NCBI GenBank assembly: GCA_011365025.1
Contig: RDOF01000015.1
Location: forward strand, 5,795-69,794
DNA: 64,000 bases
From: Candidatus Thorarchaeota archaeon
GTDB taxonomy: Archaea; Asgardarchaeota; Thorarchaeia; Thorarchaeales; Thorarchaeaceae
Direction of reading: 5' to 3'
A program made the position numbers and the translations under genes. Of the stretch, positions 16,257 to 24,009 are shown piece by piece; within the stretch, counting starts at the first letter, position 1, and the number at the start of each line of letters is the position of its first letter. The notes under the pieces are model-generated. The model was not told the origin of the DNA. It made no database searches and saw only the letters and a program-made list of their open reading frames with translations.

Positions 16257-17556
16257 TGAATACTTGAAAGCTAGTCTGCCGCCAAATATAGCGGCACGCG
16301 GAAGAGTAACAATTGAGGCGGTACTCGCTCCAATAAGGGATGTTCTAAGTCGTCGAGCTTTTCCCGATGTTTCTCTGTCCGATGAGCAACTGGACCTACT
16401 ACTCAAGCTATTATCCTCTATGGATACTGACAAGGATCCTGAAGCTGCCCGCGTAGGTGAACGTGAGGCTAGAATCTCCTCGCCCATTGTTGGGAAGCTC
16501 TCTGGAGGCTTCAATCATGGTATAGGACGAAGCGGACACCTAGCAGCACCCCAACCGAAGGCACCGGGCGCATCCCTAATGCAGCAAGTAGCAGACAGCA
16601 TCGCATTGGATGCGATTAGGAAGTTGGGGCTAAATAATGTGAAGAGTGGGTTGATTACTCCGCTTTCTACTGGCATGTCAATTGCACTGATACTAGCTTC
16701 CCTAAGACGGACAGTGGGTATACGACACGTCCTCTATCCGCGCATTGATCATGAATCGCCAAAGCGTGGAATTGCAATGGCTGGATTGGATGAGATTGCC
16801 GTTCCCACAATTCTAGGTGGTGACGCCGTCCAGGCTGACCTGTCCAGCCTTGAGAATTTACTCAAGAAGCAAAAATCAATTGCCGTTCTCGCAACGACTA
16901 CTTTCTTCCCTCCCCGGGAGTCAGATCCAGTTAAGGAAATCGCCAGACTTTGTCAAGAAACCGAAGTCCCCTTTGTCATAAACAATGCATATGGTGTGCA
17001 GTCTCCAAAAGTGATGCGTTCTATTAGCTCTGCCATAGATGCCGGTCGAGTTGATGCCATTGTTCAGAGCAGTGACAAGAATTTTCTTACTCCAGTTGGT
17101 GCCTCAATAGTTGTTTCTCCAAGCCATGAGGCAATAGAATCCATCTCGGAAACCTATGCGGGACGCGCAACTGCAGCGCCTGTGGTACAAACCCTTGTTT
17201 CACTATTATCGCTTGGCGTTTTGCGATACAAATCCCTACAGGAGGAGCAGGCGGCAAATAGGGCCTATCTCGAATCAAAGATGATTCAAATTGCAGAGGC
17301 CGTAAACCAACGAATCCTTGAGGTAGAGAATCCCGTGGCTTTGGCTATGACGATGGATGGTTTGGACGTTCGTGATATTGGTGGCAGGCTCTATAACCTC
17401 CGGGTAACTGGTCCAAGAGCCGTGGATGCAGGAGAATTCGGTTCATGCATTGACAACTACCCTCATAGCTACATTGTGATGAATTCGGCAATTGGAGCCA
17501 CGAAAATTGACGTTGAGAAAGCCACTACGAAACTCTATAAGGAGGTCAAAGGTTAA
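16246..17556 (+). CDS. spcS: O-phosphoseryl-tRNA(Sec):selenocysteinyl-tRNA synthase (SepSecS)
   Basis: This PLP enzyme converts phosphoseryl-tRNA(Sec) to selenocysteinyl-tRNA(Sec) with selenophosphate. Family marks: GFNHGIGRSG near residues 86-95 (the phosphate-binding loop), LSTGMSIALIL in the large domain, FVINNAYGVQ, and QSSDKNFLTPVG, where Lys278 is the PLP Schiff-base lysine. At 436 residues the length matches archaeal members. Translation begins at TTG 16246 inside the end of selB, with AGGAGG at about 16230, so the two are translationally coupled. Confidence 0.95.
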   Translation: MDPDEYLKASLPPNIAARGRVTIEAVLAPIRDVLSRRAFPDVSLSDEQLDLLLKLLSSMDTDKDPEAARVGEREARISSPIVGKLSGGFNHGIGRSGHLAAPQPKAPGASLMQQVADSIALDAIRKLGLNNVKSGLITPLSTGMSIALILASLRRTVGIRHVLYPRIDHESPKRGIAMAGLDEIAVPTILGGDAVQADLSSLENLLKKQKSIAVLATTTFFPPRESDPVKEIARLCQETEVPFVINNAYGVQSPKVMRSISSAIDAGRVDAIVQSSDKNFLTPVGASIVVSPSHEAIESISETYAGRATAAPVVQTLVSLLSLGVLRYKSLQEEQAANRAYLESKMIQIAEAVNQRILEVENPVALAMTMDGLDVRDIGGRLYNLRVTGPRAVDAGEFGSCIDNYPHSYIVMNSAIGATKIDVEKATTKLYKEVKG

Positions 17557-17585
17557 CTCGTGGAAGCCCGAAGGGAGGTCTTCCA

Positions 17586-18236
17586 TTGGAGGAAGTCGGT
17601 GACAAGACGGAAGTCAGTCGTATCCTGAGCTATCAAATAGCTGATTCTTCAGTAGTGTTCCGTTTGGCATGGTATGCTGTAGCATCTAAGCCGGGGGTAC
17701 TTCTAACGGAGTATAGCGAAGCTGAGAGCCAAATCTTCAAGGGCAAAGCTATGTTTTCAGCTGATGTTGATTCTGAAAAGTATGATGTGAGGATTTGGGT
17801 GGAAGAAGCACAGCGCTCCGTTGAGATTACAGTCTGGGGACGAAGCGGAGATGCTCTTGGTAGTTACCTCAAGACAATCGAATCCAGTCTTACGACATAC
17901 TTGGAGAAATACGCCAGCATTTCTGATGATGAAAGAGCAAGGCTCCGTCGTGCTCTTGTGGCCAAGACCTGCTGGGACCGTCTCATCTTTGAAATTCTAA
18001 ACAAAGCCCCTCTTGGTGATGTCTACATTCAATTGGCTCACGGCCGAGAAATGATGATCAAAGCGACGGAGGGTGAGGACCTGCACACGCTTACGCTATC
18101 CACGTCAGGATGGCTTTCAAAAATAGAATCTCTGCCTCGGGATGAAGTTCCACCGGCCAGTGTTGCTGCGGAGCTGGCAAAGAAATCGATTGAATGGAAA
18201 AAAGAAACGCACGAGGTCATTGCACGGTATCTATAG
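17586..18236 (+). CDS. Unknown protein of the selenocysteine operon (216 aa)
   Basis: The gene sits between spcS and the tRNA-Sec gene, 30 bases after spcS, with GGGAGGT ending about 8 bases before TTG 17586. The product is soluble, alpha/beta and without a recognisable motif: a first half with paired strands (VVFRLAWYAVA, YDVRIWVEEAQRSVEITVWG), a helical middle (SISDDERARLRRALVAKT) and a charged C-terminal helix (SIEWKKETHEVIARYL). I cannot assign a family. Position makes it a candidate Sec-system factor, for example a SECIS- or tRNA-binding protein, which archaea are expected to need. That role is inference from context alone. Confidence 0.8.
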   Translation: MEEVGDKTEVSRILSYQIADSSVVFRLAWYAVASKPGVLLTEYSEAESQIFKGKAMFSADVDSEKYDVRIWVEEAQRSVEITVWGRSGDALGSYLKTIESSLTTYLEKYASISDDERARLRRALVAKTCWDRLIFEILNKAPLGDVYIQLAHGREMMIKATEGEDLHTLTLSTSGWLSKIESLPRDEVPPASVAAELAKKSIEWKKETHEVIARYL

Positions 18237-18286
18237 CGTGTTACAGACCCTCAAGCTTATGTTCAAATTGACCAATCCAGACTCAG

Positions 18287-18377
18287 GGCCTTCTACAGAG
18301 CTGGTGGTCCGGCTCCGTGGGCTTCAAACCCATGATCGTGCAAGCGATGAGAGTTCGATTCTCTTAGAAGGCCGCCA
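18287..18377 (+). tRNA. selC: tRNA-Sec (anticodon TCA)
   Basis: The molecule folds cleanly. A 9-bp acceptor stem pairs GGCCTTCTA (18287-18295) with TAGAAGGCC (18365-18373). The D stem has 7 bp (GAGCTGG with CCGGCTC) around a 4-base loop. The anticodon stem GTGGG/CCCAT carries the loop CTTCAAA with anticodon TCA. A long variable arm (ATCG/CGAT) and a 4-bp T stem AGAG/CTCT follow. Discriminator G is 18374, with CCA encoded at 18375-18377. The 9/4 plan and 7-bp D stem are diagnostic of archaeal/eukaryotic tRNA-Sec. A TATA-like GCTTATGTT lies at about 18254-18262. It lies in a Sec operon and converges with pstK. Confidence 0.97.
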
Positions 18378-18389
18378 TTACCATTGTTT

Positions 18390-19154
18390 CTAGGATACGC
18401 GAGCTGCAAGAATTCCAAGCCGAACTTTTAGTATCTGTTCAGCTTCATGGACTTTTATTCCCAGGGCCCGTGCTTCTTTCAGAAGTTCTCTTCTTAGGCT
18501 AGACACCCTTGGATCCAATCTGTAAGAGGGATGCTCGCGCAGAAACTCAGACACTACCTTTCTAGTAGCAGAGTCTAACTTATTGTACGCATTCAATTCT
18601 GCTTCTGTTTCAGCTTCTATGACAGGCGGTTCTTGATTTCGAAGCAATTCAACAATCTCTTTGGCTGCATCAACTAGATTATCGCTATTCATGTCGACGA
18701 CCGCAATGGGTCTATCCCATGCATACTTTGATCCCGGTACATCCATTCGTTCACTAATTCGCTCAACAACCTCTATTGGGATTGGGGTCTCTCGTGCATC
18801 ATTCCATTCCTTCGATTTGGAGAGGGGTGTGGAAACGTAGACAACCCCAAACACGCAACCAAATTGAACGGCAAGCTGATAGAGCTCATGCCGCATGCTG
18901 GTGTAGTAGTTTGTGTCATCATGAATCACTGATAGTCCATTCTGCACCAATTCCTTTGTTTTCCTCAGAGCTTCCGCCCTAACCCTATTCTCCAATTCCG
19001 GGGTGAAACTGGAATAGTATTCCTCATCTCTCCAAGCATCAGTACTAACTACTTCAACAGGGGTCTCATCTGAAAGCGAATCCCAAATTGCATTAGCCAG
19101 TCTGGTTTTGCCTGATGCCGGAATTCCACTTAGCGCTAAGATGAATTGATTCAT
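18390..19154 (-). CDS. pstK: O-phosphoseryl-tRNA(Sec) kinase (PSTK)
   Basis: This kinase phosphorylates Ser-tRNA(Sec) to give the SepSecS substrate. The N-terminal P-loop is SGIPASGKT (residues 9-17). VHDDTNYYTSM-type sequence (here IHDDTNYYTSMRHELY) is the PSTK Walker-B-like block, and ARETPIPIEVVERISERMD and the C-terminal helical domain (SYRLDPRVSSLRREL) give tRNA recognition. Length 254 is normal. I start at Met 19154; the frame reaches 19205 but the extra 17 residues look unrelated. It converges on the tRNA-Sec gene, leaving 12 bases between them, and completes the Sec pathway in one locus. Confidence 0.92.
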   Translation of the reverse strand: MNQFILALSGIPASGKTRLANAIWDSLSDETPVEVVSTDAWRDEEYYSSFTPELENRVRAEALRKTKELVQNGLSVIHDDTNYYTSMRHELYQLAVQFGCVFGVVYVSTPLSKSKEWNDARETPIPIEVVERISERMDVPGSKYAWDRPIAVVDMNSDNLVDAAKEIVELLRNQEPPVIEAETEAELNAYNKLDSATRKVVSEFLREHPSYRLDPRVSSLRRELLKEARALGIKVHEAEQILKVRLGILAARVS

Positions 19155-19232
19155 TGGTGCTGATGAAGGTCGGTAACTCTGAAAAAGAATCTGGTGTTGC
19201 CACAAAGAGCAGTAGTAGAGGACTTACCTCTA

Positions 19233-20201
19233 CTACGGTTTAATTGTTATTTGAAGGCTATTTGCGAGGTCTTTGTATCGATTTCTCACTGTGACCTCTG
19301 TTACGTTTGATGCCTCTGCAATTTCCCTCTGCGTCCGACGGTCATTGGTTATTATTCCTGCAATATAGAGTGCTGCAGCCGCTAGTCCACCAGGATCTTT
19401 GCCTGCAGTAATACCTCTCTCCCTAGCATCATTGATTATTCCCATCGCCGTCTGCACAGTTTTGCCATCCAATCCAAGGTCTGCGGATATCCTTGGCATC
19501 AGGTCGTTTGCAGAAGGAATTGGGACCTTGACATCGACATTGCGAAGAATCAATCGCACGCACTGACCAAGCTCCTTTCTGTTAACTCGGGCTTCCGTTA
19601 CAATCTCATCGAGCTGCCTTGGTATTTTGTGGATTCTACATGACAAATAAATCGTAGCTGCAACCATTCCCTCTATGCTTCGGCCTCTGACCAGTCTCTT
19701 TGAGAGGGCTTTTCTGTAAATGAGTGCAGAGGTCTCCTTTGTTTCATGAGGAACTCCCAACTGCGAGGTAAGGCGGTCCATCTCACTCATGGCAATGCTG
19801 AGGTTTCTATGTTGAGAGCTATGAACAAGAGTTCGGATTTGCCATTTACGCATTCGATAGATGGCCGCTCGCGAACTTGCAGCAATTGCTCTACCATTTG
19901 CATCTCTGTCGCTCCATCCAATGGTTGTTGCAAGGCCTTTGTCAGCCATTGTAAGAGTTGCGGGTGATCCGGTACGAGCTCGAGCATCTCTCTCCTCAGA
20001 AGTAAAGGCTCTCCATTCTGGGCCATTATCAATGATTCTCTCGCTAATTACACATCCACATGATGTACAAATGCTCTCACCGCGGGACAAGTCCTCGTAG
20101 AACTCATCGCCACCACAAATAGAACAGGCTTTCATGCCTCTCTTTCTTTCAGTCATGGAGCGAACTGGCTTTGCCATGGGTTTCACCTTGTCTTTCCCCA
20201 T
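19233..20201 (-). CDS. tfb: Transcription initiation factor B (TFB), second paralog
   Basis: This TFIIB-family protein of 322 residues has a zinc ribbon (Cys26, Cys29, Cys45, Cys48), the B-reader region NGPEWRAFTSEERD and two cyclin folds, ending in REIAEASNVTEVTVRNRYKD. It is similar to the first TFB of this window across the whole length but clearly diverged, with a longer basic N-terminus (KDKVKPMAKPVRS). Multiple TFBs allow alternative promoter selection in archaea. The upstream intergenic region has a possible TATA (GGTTTTAACC on the minus strand near 20240). Confidence 0.95.
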   Translation of the reverse strand: MGKDKVKPMAKPVRSMTERKRGMKACSICGGDEFYEDLSRGESICTSCGCVISERIIDNGPEWRAFTSEERDARARTGSPATLTMADKGLATTIGWSDRDANGRAIAASSRAAIYRMRKWQIRTLVHSSQHRNLSIAMSEMDRLTSQLGVPHETKETSALIYRKALSKRLVRGRSIEGMVAATIYLSCRIHKIPRQLDEIVTEARVNRKELGQCVRLILRNVDVKVPIPSANDLMPRISADLGLDGKTVQTAMGIINDARERGITAGKDPGGLAAAALYIAGIITNDRRTQREIAEASNVTEVTVRNRYKDLANSLQITIKP

Positions 20202-20289
20202 TGGGATGTGGCCGACAATATAGTGGCTACCAATCAGTGGTTAAAACCGGCCCCCAATTAGGGAGTATTCCGAGGCGCTATTATTTCCG

Positions 20290-20297
20290 TATATAAG
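20290..20297 (+). promoter_or_regulatory. TATA box upstream of the structured RNA candidate
   Basis: TATATAAG on the plus strand predicts a transcript start near 20318. No plus-strand coding gene begins before 21187, so the likely product is the hairpin RNA at 20380-20451. Confidence 0.5.
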
Positions 20298-20317
20298 TCT
20301 AAGCATCTATGAACTGG

Positions 20318-20460
20318 AAAGCGTCTGTTTCCGAACACCGACTTGCACGAAAGAATACTTCTCCTAAATAACCCTGGTAGGTGAACACTCAGGAGGTGTT
20401 GAATTAGGGCTGTGTGGGGTACAGCTATACTGGGACTCTTGAGTGTTCACCAGTGGTTGC
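20318..20460 (+). ncRNA. Candidate structured non-coding RNA with a nested hairpin
   Basis: Bases 20380-20395 pair with 20436-20451 in a 16-bp stem (GGTGAACACTCAGGAG with CTCTTGAGTGTTCACC; one G-U). Inside its 40-base loop, GGCTGT (20408-20413) pairs with ACAGCT (20421-20426), leaving a 7-base apical loop. Both wobble pairs are G-U on the plus strand and would be C-A mismatches on the minus strand. This argues for transcription rightwards, as does the TATA box at 20290. The ends given are estimates. It is not a tRNA, SRP RNA or RNase P RNA. An alternative is a 3' element of the gene ending at 20487 on the minus strand. Confidence 0.5.
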
Positions 20461-20486
20461 CATGAGTAAGCATCAAAGTACCATGT

Positions 20487-21053
20487 TTATTCCAGGCAGT
20501 TCATTTCCCTGATTACTGCCTCTGGAATCACCCGGATATTGTCATAGTATATCTTCCCGGATTCCTCAATTGTGGTCTTAGATAGTGCAACCTTCAAGAG
20601 CCCGTTCTTCTTTCCTAGAAAGTAACCTGCTACATACTGAAGAGGTACTTGGGAATTATCTGCCTCTTCCTTTGTCATAGTGCAGCATTCTACTCCTGGG
20701 CTCTCATAGGTGACTTCAATCACATCATGTGAATCGCAGGCGGGATGGCGATTAAGTAATTTTGTCGCTCCCTCAAGCTGGTGCTTTCCTGCAACTCTCT
20801 CCACCAGGGTTGCATCGTAGTGGAATGGGTCTCCTGGAAGCCTGTGAATTGATGGCACAAGATAGACGGTCTTGTCCTCAAGGGACTGGACAGCGTCCTT
20901 TCCTCCATCGATGAACCGCTTCTCCTGGCTTTCTCCAACCATGTAGCGTATTTTCTCACGTTTGGCATCCATATGCTTCTCTTCGTCACCCTCTTTCACA
21001 GTGACCATGGTGTCCTCAGACATTAAAATTGCAGTGAAAGGATTCTTCTCCAT
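20487..21053 (-). CDS. Hypothetical protein (188 aa) under a palindromic operator
   Basis: I do not recognise this soluble protein. It reads EKNPFTAILMSEDTMVTVKE at the start, has a central region with clustered His and Cys (HPACDSHDVIEVTY, PGVECCTMTKEEAD) and ends in beta-rich segments (YVAGYFLGKKNGLLKVALS). The Cys/His cluster may bind metal. Start ATG 21053 is preceded by GGTGAT at four bases; GTG 21062 is an alternative. A TATA box on the minus strand at 21101-21110 and a perfect 16-bp palindrome at the expected transcript start suggest it is repressor controlled, which is unusual in this window. Confidence 0.7.
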   Translation of the reverse strand: MEKNPFTAILMSEDTMVTVKEGDEEKHMDAKREKIRYMVGESQEKRFIDGGKDAVQSLEDKTVYLVPSIHRLPGDPFHYDATLVERVAGKHQLEGATKLLNRHPACDSHDVIEVTYESPGVECCTMTKEEADNSQVPLQYVAGYFLGKKNGLLKVALSKTTIEESGKIYYDNIRVIPEAVIREMNCLE

Positions 21054-21069
21054 TTCTATCACCCTTGAA

Positions 21070-21085
21070 ATTAACTATAGTTAAT
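21070..21085. promoter_or_regulatory. Perfect 16-bp palindrome, probable operator
   Basis: ATTAACTATAGTTAAT reads identically on both strands. It lies about 20 bases downstream of the minus-strand TATA box (21101-21110) and 17 bases before the ATG at 21053, covering the predicted transcript start. A homodimeric repressor bound here would block transcription of the 188-residue gene. Confidence 0.6.
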
Positions 21086-21100
21086 ATTGTTCTCAGTATC

Positions 21101-21110
21101 TTATAAAATT
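21101..21110 (-). promoter_or_regulatory. TATA box of the 188-aa gene
   Basis: The minus-strand AATTTTATAA predicts a start of transcription near 21080, inside the palindrome at 21070-21085. The element is A/T-symmetric, so it might also serve the divergent gene at 21187. Confidence 0.55.
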
Positions 21111-21186
21111 AATGCAAGGGCCTTCGGTTGTGCCTCTGCCGAATCGTTAAAGAAACAAGTACATTTCATTTGAAGAAGGTGATTTA

Positions 21187-21771
21187 GTGATAGAGTACCT
21201 AGTAATCATTCTGGGAGTTGCACTCTTTGGATTGCAGCACAGTGGCATTTCTGCCATGAAAGTGAAGAACAAGATTATTGACAAGTGGGGAAAGAAAGGG
21301 TACTCCCGAATTTTTACTTTAACAAGCATAGTAACACTGCTTGTCGCCTTTCTTGCCATGAATTTTCAAGATTGGCTCTATCCTCTATACGCCTTTGAAA
21401 CGTATAGTCCCCTACAGCTTATCGCAGCTGTCACTTTGATAGTTATAGGTGTTGCATTGTCAATGCGTGCGTCAAGCGTTATATCGGTTAGTACTGTCGC
21501 AGATATGAGGACAGACCGGATGCCAGAACTCATCACAGATGGTATCTATTCAAAAATACGTCATCCCTTGTATTTGGCAACAATCATTCTCCTCATCAGT
21601 CTCCCCCTGCTGTATCCCTTTCCTGAAGTTGCAGTCTTTTCAATTAGTCTCATGGTATACACAATGATTGGTGCATATTTCGAAGAGAAGAAACTCATCC
21701 TTCACTATGGCGATGAATATCTGGAATACAAGAAGAATGCAGGATTTCTCCTCCCTCGATCAAGGCAGTGA
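21187..21771 (+). CDS. Isoprenylcysteine-carboxylmethyltransferase-like (ICMT/NnrU) membrane protein
   Basis: This 194-residue integral membrane protein has about five helices. The C-terminal half has the ICMT/PEMT family signature GIYSKIRHPLYLA (cofactor binding), followed by FEEKKLILHYGDEYLEYKK. Members methylate isoprenoid, lipid or small-molecule acceptors with SAM. The target here is unknown; the presence of prenylated proteins is not established from this window. GTG start with AGGTGAT about five bases upstream. It is divergent from the operator-controlled gene. Confidence 0.8.
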   Translation: MIEYLVIILGVALFGLQHSGISAMKVKNKIIDKWGKKGYSRIFTLTSIVTLLVAFLAMNFQDWLYPLYAFETYSPLQLIAAVTLIVIGVALSMRASSVISVSTVADMRTDRMPELITDGIYSKIRHPLYLATIILLISLPLLYPFPEVAVFSISLMVYTMIGAYFEEKKLILHYGDEYLEYKKNAGFLLPRSRQ

Positions 21772-21788
21772 AAACTCAGCATTCGAGC

Positions 21789-22226
21789 CTAGACAGACAT
21801 TTTCGATAAGTGCCTGGCGCGCTTGACTGCAGCAGGAGACACCTGCAGAACTTTGCCCTTTTCGACCACGTAGTGAGCTGTTTCAATCTCTGGAGTGAAA
21901 TGCTTCTTAATGTCTTCAATTACGAAATGCAGCTGTACGCAGTGAGGACTTCCATCAACGGTGAGAACACTAACCTCGGAGAGCTTTGAGTATCGGATGA
22001 TGGAGGCAATTTTGAAGCCCGCCTGATTCATATGGGTTTCTTCCAAACAGATATGGAGAACAGCGGTGCCCTCATTCTTCGACTTGAACTCATTTACTAT
22101 ATTTGGAAAGCGGCTATTCATGCAGCTCCCAATCAAGAGAAGCTTACCTCTCTCTCTTAAGCGGGAATCCCCCACATTGATGCACATTAAGCGTTCCGAC
22201 TCACTGCCACCAGGGGCGTTGCTCAT
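21789..22226 (-). CDS. Hypothetical protein (145 aa)
   Basis: This is an alpha/beta protein with a Rossmann-like opening (RGKLLLIGSCMNSRFPNIVNEF) and a segment VLTVDGSPHCVQLHFVIEDI that looks like a conserved turn with Cys and His. It might be related to small proteins associated with iron-sulfur or redox modules, but I do not recognise the family. Its ATG begins one base after the stop codon of the upstream M14-like gene, so the two are almost certainly co-translated and functionally linked. Confidence 0.65.
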   Translation of the reverse strand: MSNAPGGSESERLMCINVGDSRLRERGKLLLIGSCMNSRFPNIVNEFKSKNEGTAVLHICLEETHMNQAGFKIASIIRYSKLSEVSVLTVDGSPHCVQLHFVIEDIKKHFTPEIETAHYVVEKGKVLQVSPAAVKRARHLSKMSV

Positions 22227-22227
22227 G

Positions 22228-23169
22228 CTACCACTTCCTTCTTGGCTGTGAGATTATGTCAATATCATCATCCATCGGTTTGGGGCGTTCAACCAGGGGT
22301 GCCGCAATCCTCGAGATCATGTCACCTTCAAACACATAGACCATTTGGCTCATTGAAACAACAATACCATCATAGGGTGTAGTCACATCATCCTTGTCCT
22401 GAACGCTTCCAATCACGTCGCCGCTTCTGACTTCTTCACCTGGCCTGGCGCTGGGCACAAAGAAACCTTCCGAATCAACATTGACTTGTCTTGTTATTCC
22501 CGTGAAGGTGCTAGCCGCCTCAATTCCTTCGCCGGGCATCATATCTTTGATGAGCATGAAATTCAGAATTGCCTCTCGTACTTCTACTGCTGCTTGAGGT
22601 TCGACCCCATTTCTAACACCCCTCATTTGGACACATACGGCCGGTATTCCCTCATGGGCGGCTTCGGTAATCAACGAGCCTCGTTTTCCAGAGGACTGAG
22701 TTACTAGCGGAAGTGCAATTTGTGATGCAAGATTTCTCACGTGAATGTAGTCCCTATGGAGCGCTGTGACATGGCTCACACATGATTGCTCGCCGGTTTG
22801 GAGGTGGATTACATAGTCAGCTTGCACCACTCTCCTCCATATCTCCCAAGCTGTCCTTTCGGTCGCTGTACCGTGTTCGTTCCCTGGGAACACAGTATCT
22901 ATGTTCTTTGAATCAAGTGGTGAAACCTTCATCCCTAGACGAAAAGCGAGAGGACTTGCCACAGGGAGTATTGTCACCGAACCGTCTATCCGTGATGCAT
23001 CTCGCATATGCTTCATTATCAAGTAGTTTGCATAGACATCCGTCGCTGACCATCCATTCATACCTGATACCAACAAGATATTGGGTCTATCTTCTCCAAA
23101 GGTGTAAAATCCCAATGTTGTTCCTGTTTTGGGGTCTATGTCTAGCGCTTCTACCGTGGCTTTTACCAT
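22228..23169 (-). CDS. Succinylglutamate desuccinylase/aspartoacylase-like protein with altered metal site
   Basis: This 313-residue protein has the fold-level pattern of the M14 AstE/AspA group: a first strand ending in ILLVSGMNGWSATD where active members have a Gly-x-His-Gly-x-Glu zinc motif, DGSVTILPVASPLAF, the Asn/Gly region ERTAWEIWRR, and a C-terminal biotinyl-like barrel (PSARPGEEVRSGDVIGSVQD). The His and Glu of the zinc motif read as Asn and Ser, so classical zinc binding is probably lost; VIHLQTGE keeps the later His. It may be a non-catalytic binding protein. Start ATG 23169 with GAAGGT upstream; the frame reaches 23196. Confidence 0.7.
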   Translation of the reverse strand: MVKATVEALDIDPKTGTTLGFYTFGEDRPNILLVSGMNGWSATDVYANYLIMKHMRDASRIDGSVTILPVASPLAFRLGMKVSPLDSKNIDTVFPGNEHGTATERTAWEIWRRVVQADYVIHLQTGEQSCVSHVTALHRDYIHVRNLASQIALPLVTQSSGKRGSLITEAAHEGIPAVCVQMRGVRNGVEPQAAVEVREAILNFMLIKDMMPGEGIEAASTFTGITRQVNVDSEGFFVPSARPGEEVRSGDVIGSVQDKDDVTTPYDGIVVSMSQMVYVFEGDMISRIAAPLVERPKPMDDDIDIISQPRRKW

Positions 23170-23253
23170 GCCCAGACCTTCTGCTGAGTGATACAATGAC
23201 TCAGTATTATCGCAATATGAATAGGTGTAACACGCGCCGATACAAACACTGCA

Positions 23254-23871
23254 TCAAGGTTTTCTCGCTATGTATTCTAGTGTCACTATTCTGTAGTTAT
23301 AGATACGAAAGTCCCTGATTCTCTTCTCCTTCATCAATACTTCCAAGTCCTCGAAATACATGTCCGGCTCATTATCTTCGTAAAAGCTGTGGATTGTGAC
23401 CTCACCATGTTCTATTGACTCCCACTCGCTTGGACCCACCTCCTTTCCTTCGCCGTGTCCTTGATCCTCTATAGAGAGGAAATTCACGTAGAGAACCCCT
23501 CCTTTTCTGAGTACTCGCTTCATCTCCTTCATTGCCTTACCTGTTTCAGACTTGGTAAGATGAAAAATGGAATTCTGCGAGTAGATACAGGGGAATAGCT
23601 CATCTGTAAATTCAAGGGCTCTCATATCACCCATTCGAATATTGAGATCAACACCGTGTTTGCTTGAGAACTCCTGTGCTCTCTTCACTTGTGCTGCAGC
23701 AATATCTATTCCGTGCGTTTCATAGCCTAGCAAATGAAAGAGAGCGAGAGGTGGTCGAGATCCTCCAGCTCCGCAATCTAGAACTCTCTTTTCTGGCTTC
23801 TTATCGCTTTCAAGGGTTTCGATGAAGTGGAGAAACCTGTATGCATTGGGATTATACATGACGCGATACAT
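23254..23871 (-). CDS. Class I SAM-dependent methyltransferase
   Basis: This is a 205-residue Rossmann-fold methyltransferase: motif I VLDCGAGGSRPPLALF (about residues 30-45), motif II GIDIAAAQVKRA, MGDMRALEF, and motif IV/V YSQNSIFHLTKSETGKAMKEM followed by RVLRKGGVLYVNF. It is of the small-molecule or ubiE type, with no hint of the substrate. It is monocistronic on the minus strand, about 57 bases upstream of the M14-like gene. Confidence 0.88.
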   Translation of the reverse strand: MYRVMYNPNAYRFLHFIETLESDKKPEKRVLDCGAGGSRPPLALFHLLGYETHGIDIAAAQVKRAQEFSSKHGVDLNIRMGDMRALEFTDELFPCIYSQNSIFHLTKSETGKAMKEMKRVLRKGGVLYVNFLSIEDQGHGEGKEVGPSEWESIEHGEVTIHSFYEDNEPDMYFEDLEVLMKEKRIRDFRIYNYRIVTLEYIARKP

Positions 23872-24009
23872 ATTGAAACCAGAGTAATGAGTTGGTTCTA
23901 AGAGTTGCCATCAGCGCCAACACAATTTTCTCTCCGCGAAATCAGCTATGTAGTGTTCTGTTAACTCGAATTTGGTGAAACTTGACGAGGGCACTGGCGA
24001 GAAAAGCAC

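Noticed and set aside
20309..20371. A 20-codon ORF just after the TATA box in the hairpin region.
   Set aside because: The ATG lies upstream of the predicted transcript start, and the peptide has no recognisable character.
20380..20451. The two 16-base arms were considered as transposon terminal repeats or a CRISPR repeat pair.
   Set aside because: No flanking target duplication or transposase is present, only one pair exists, and the nested inner stem fits an RNA hairpin better.
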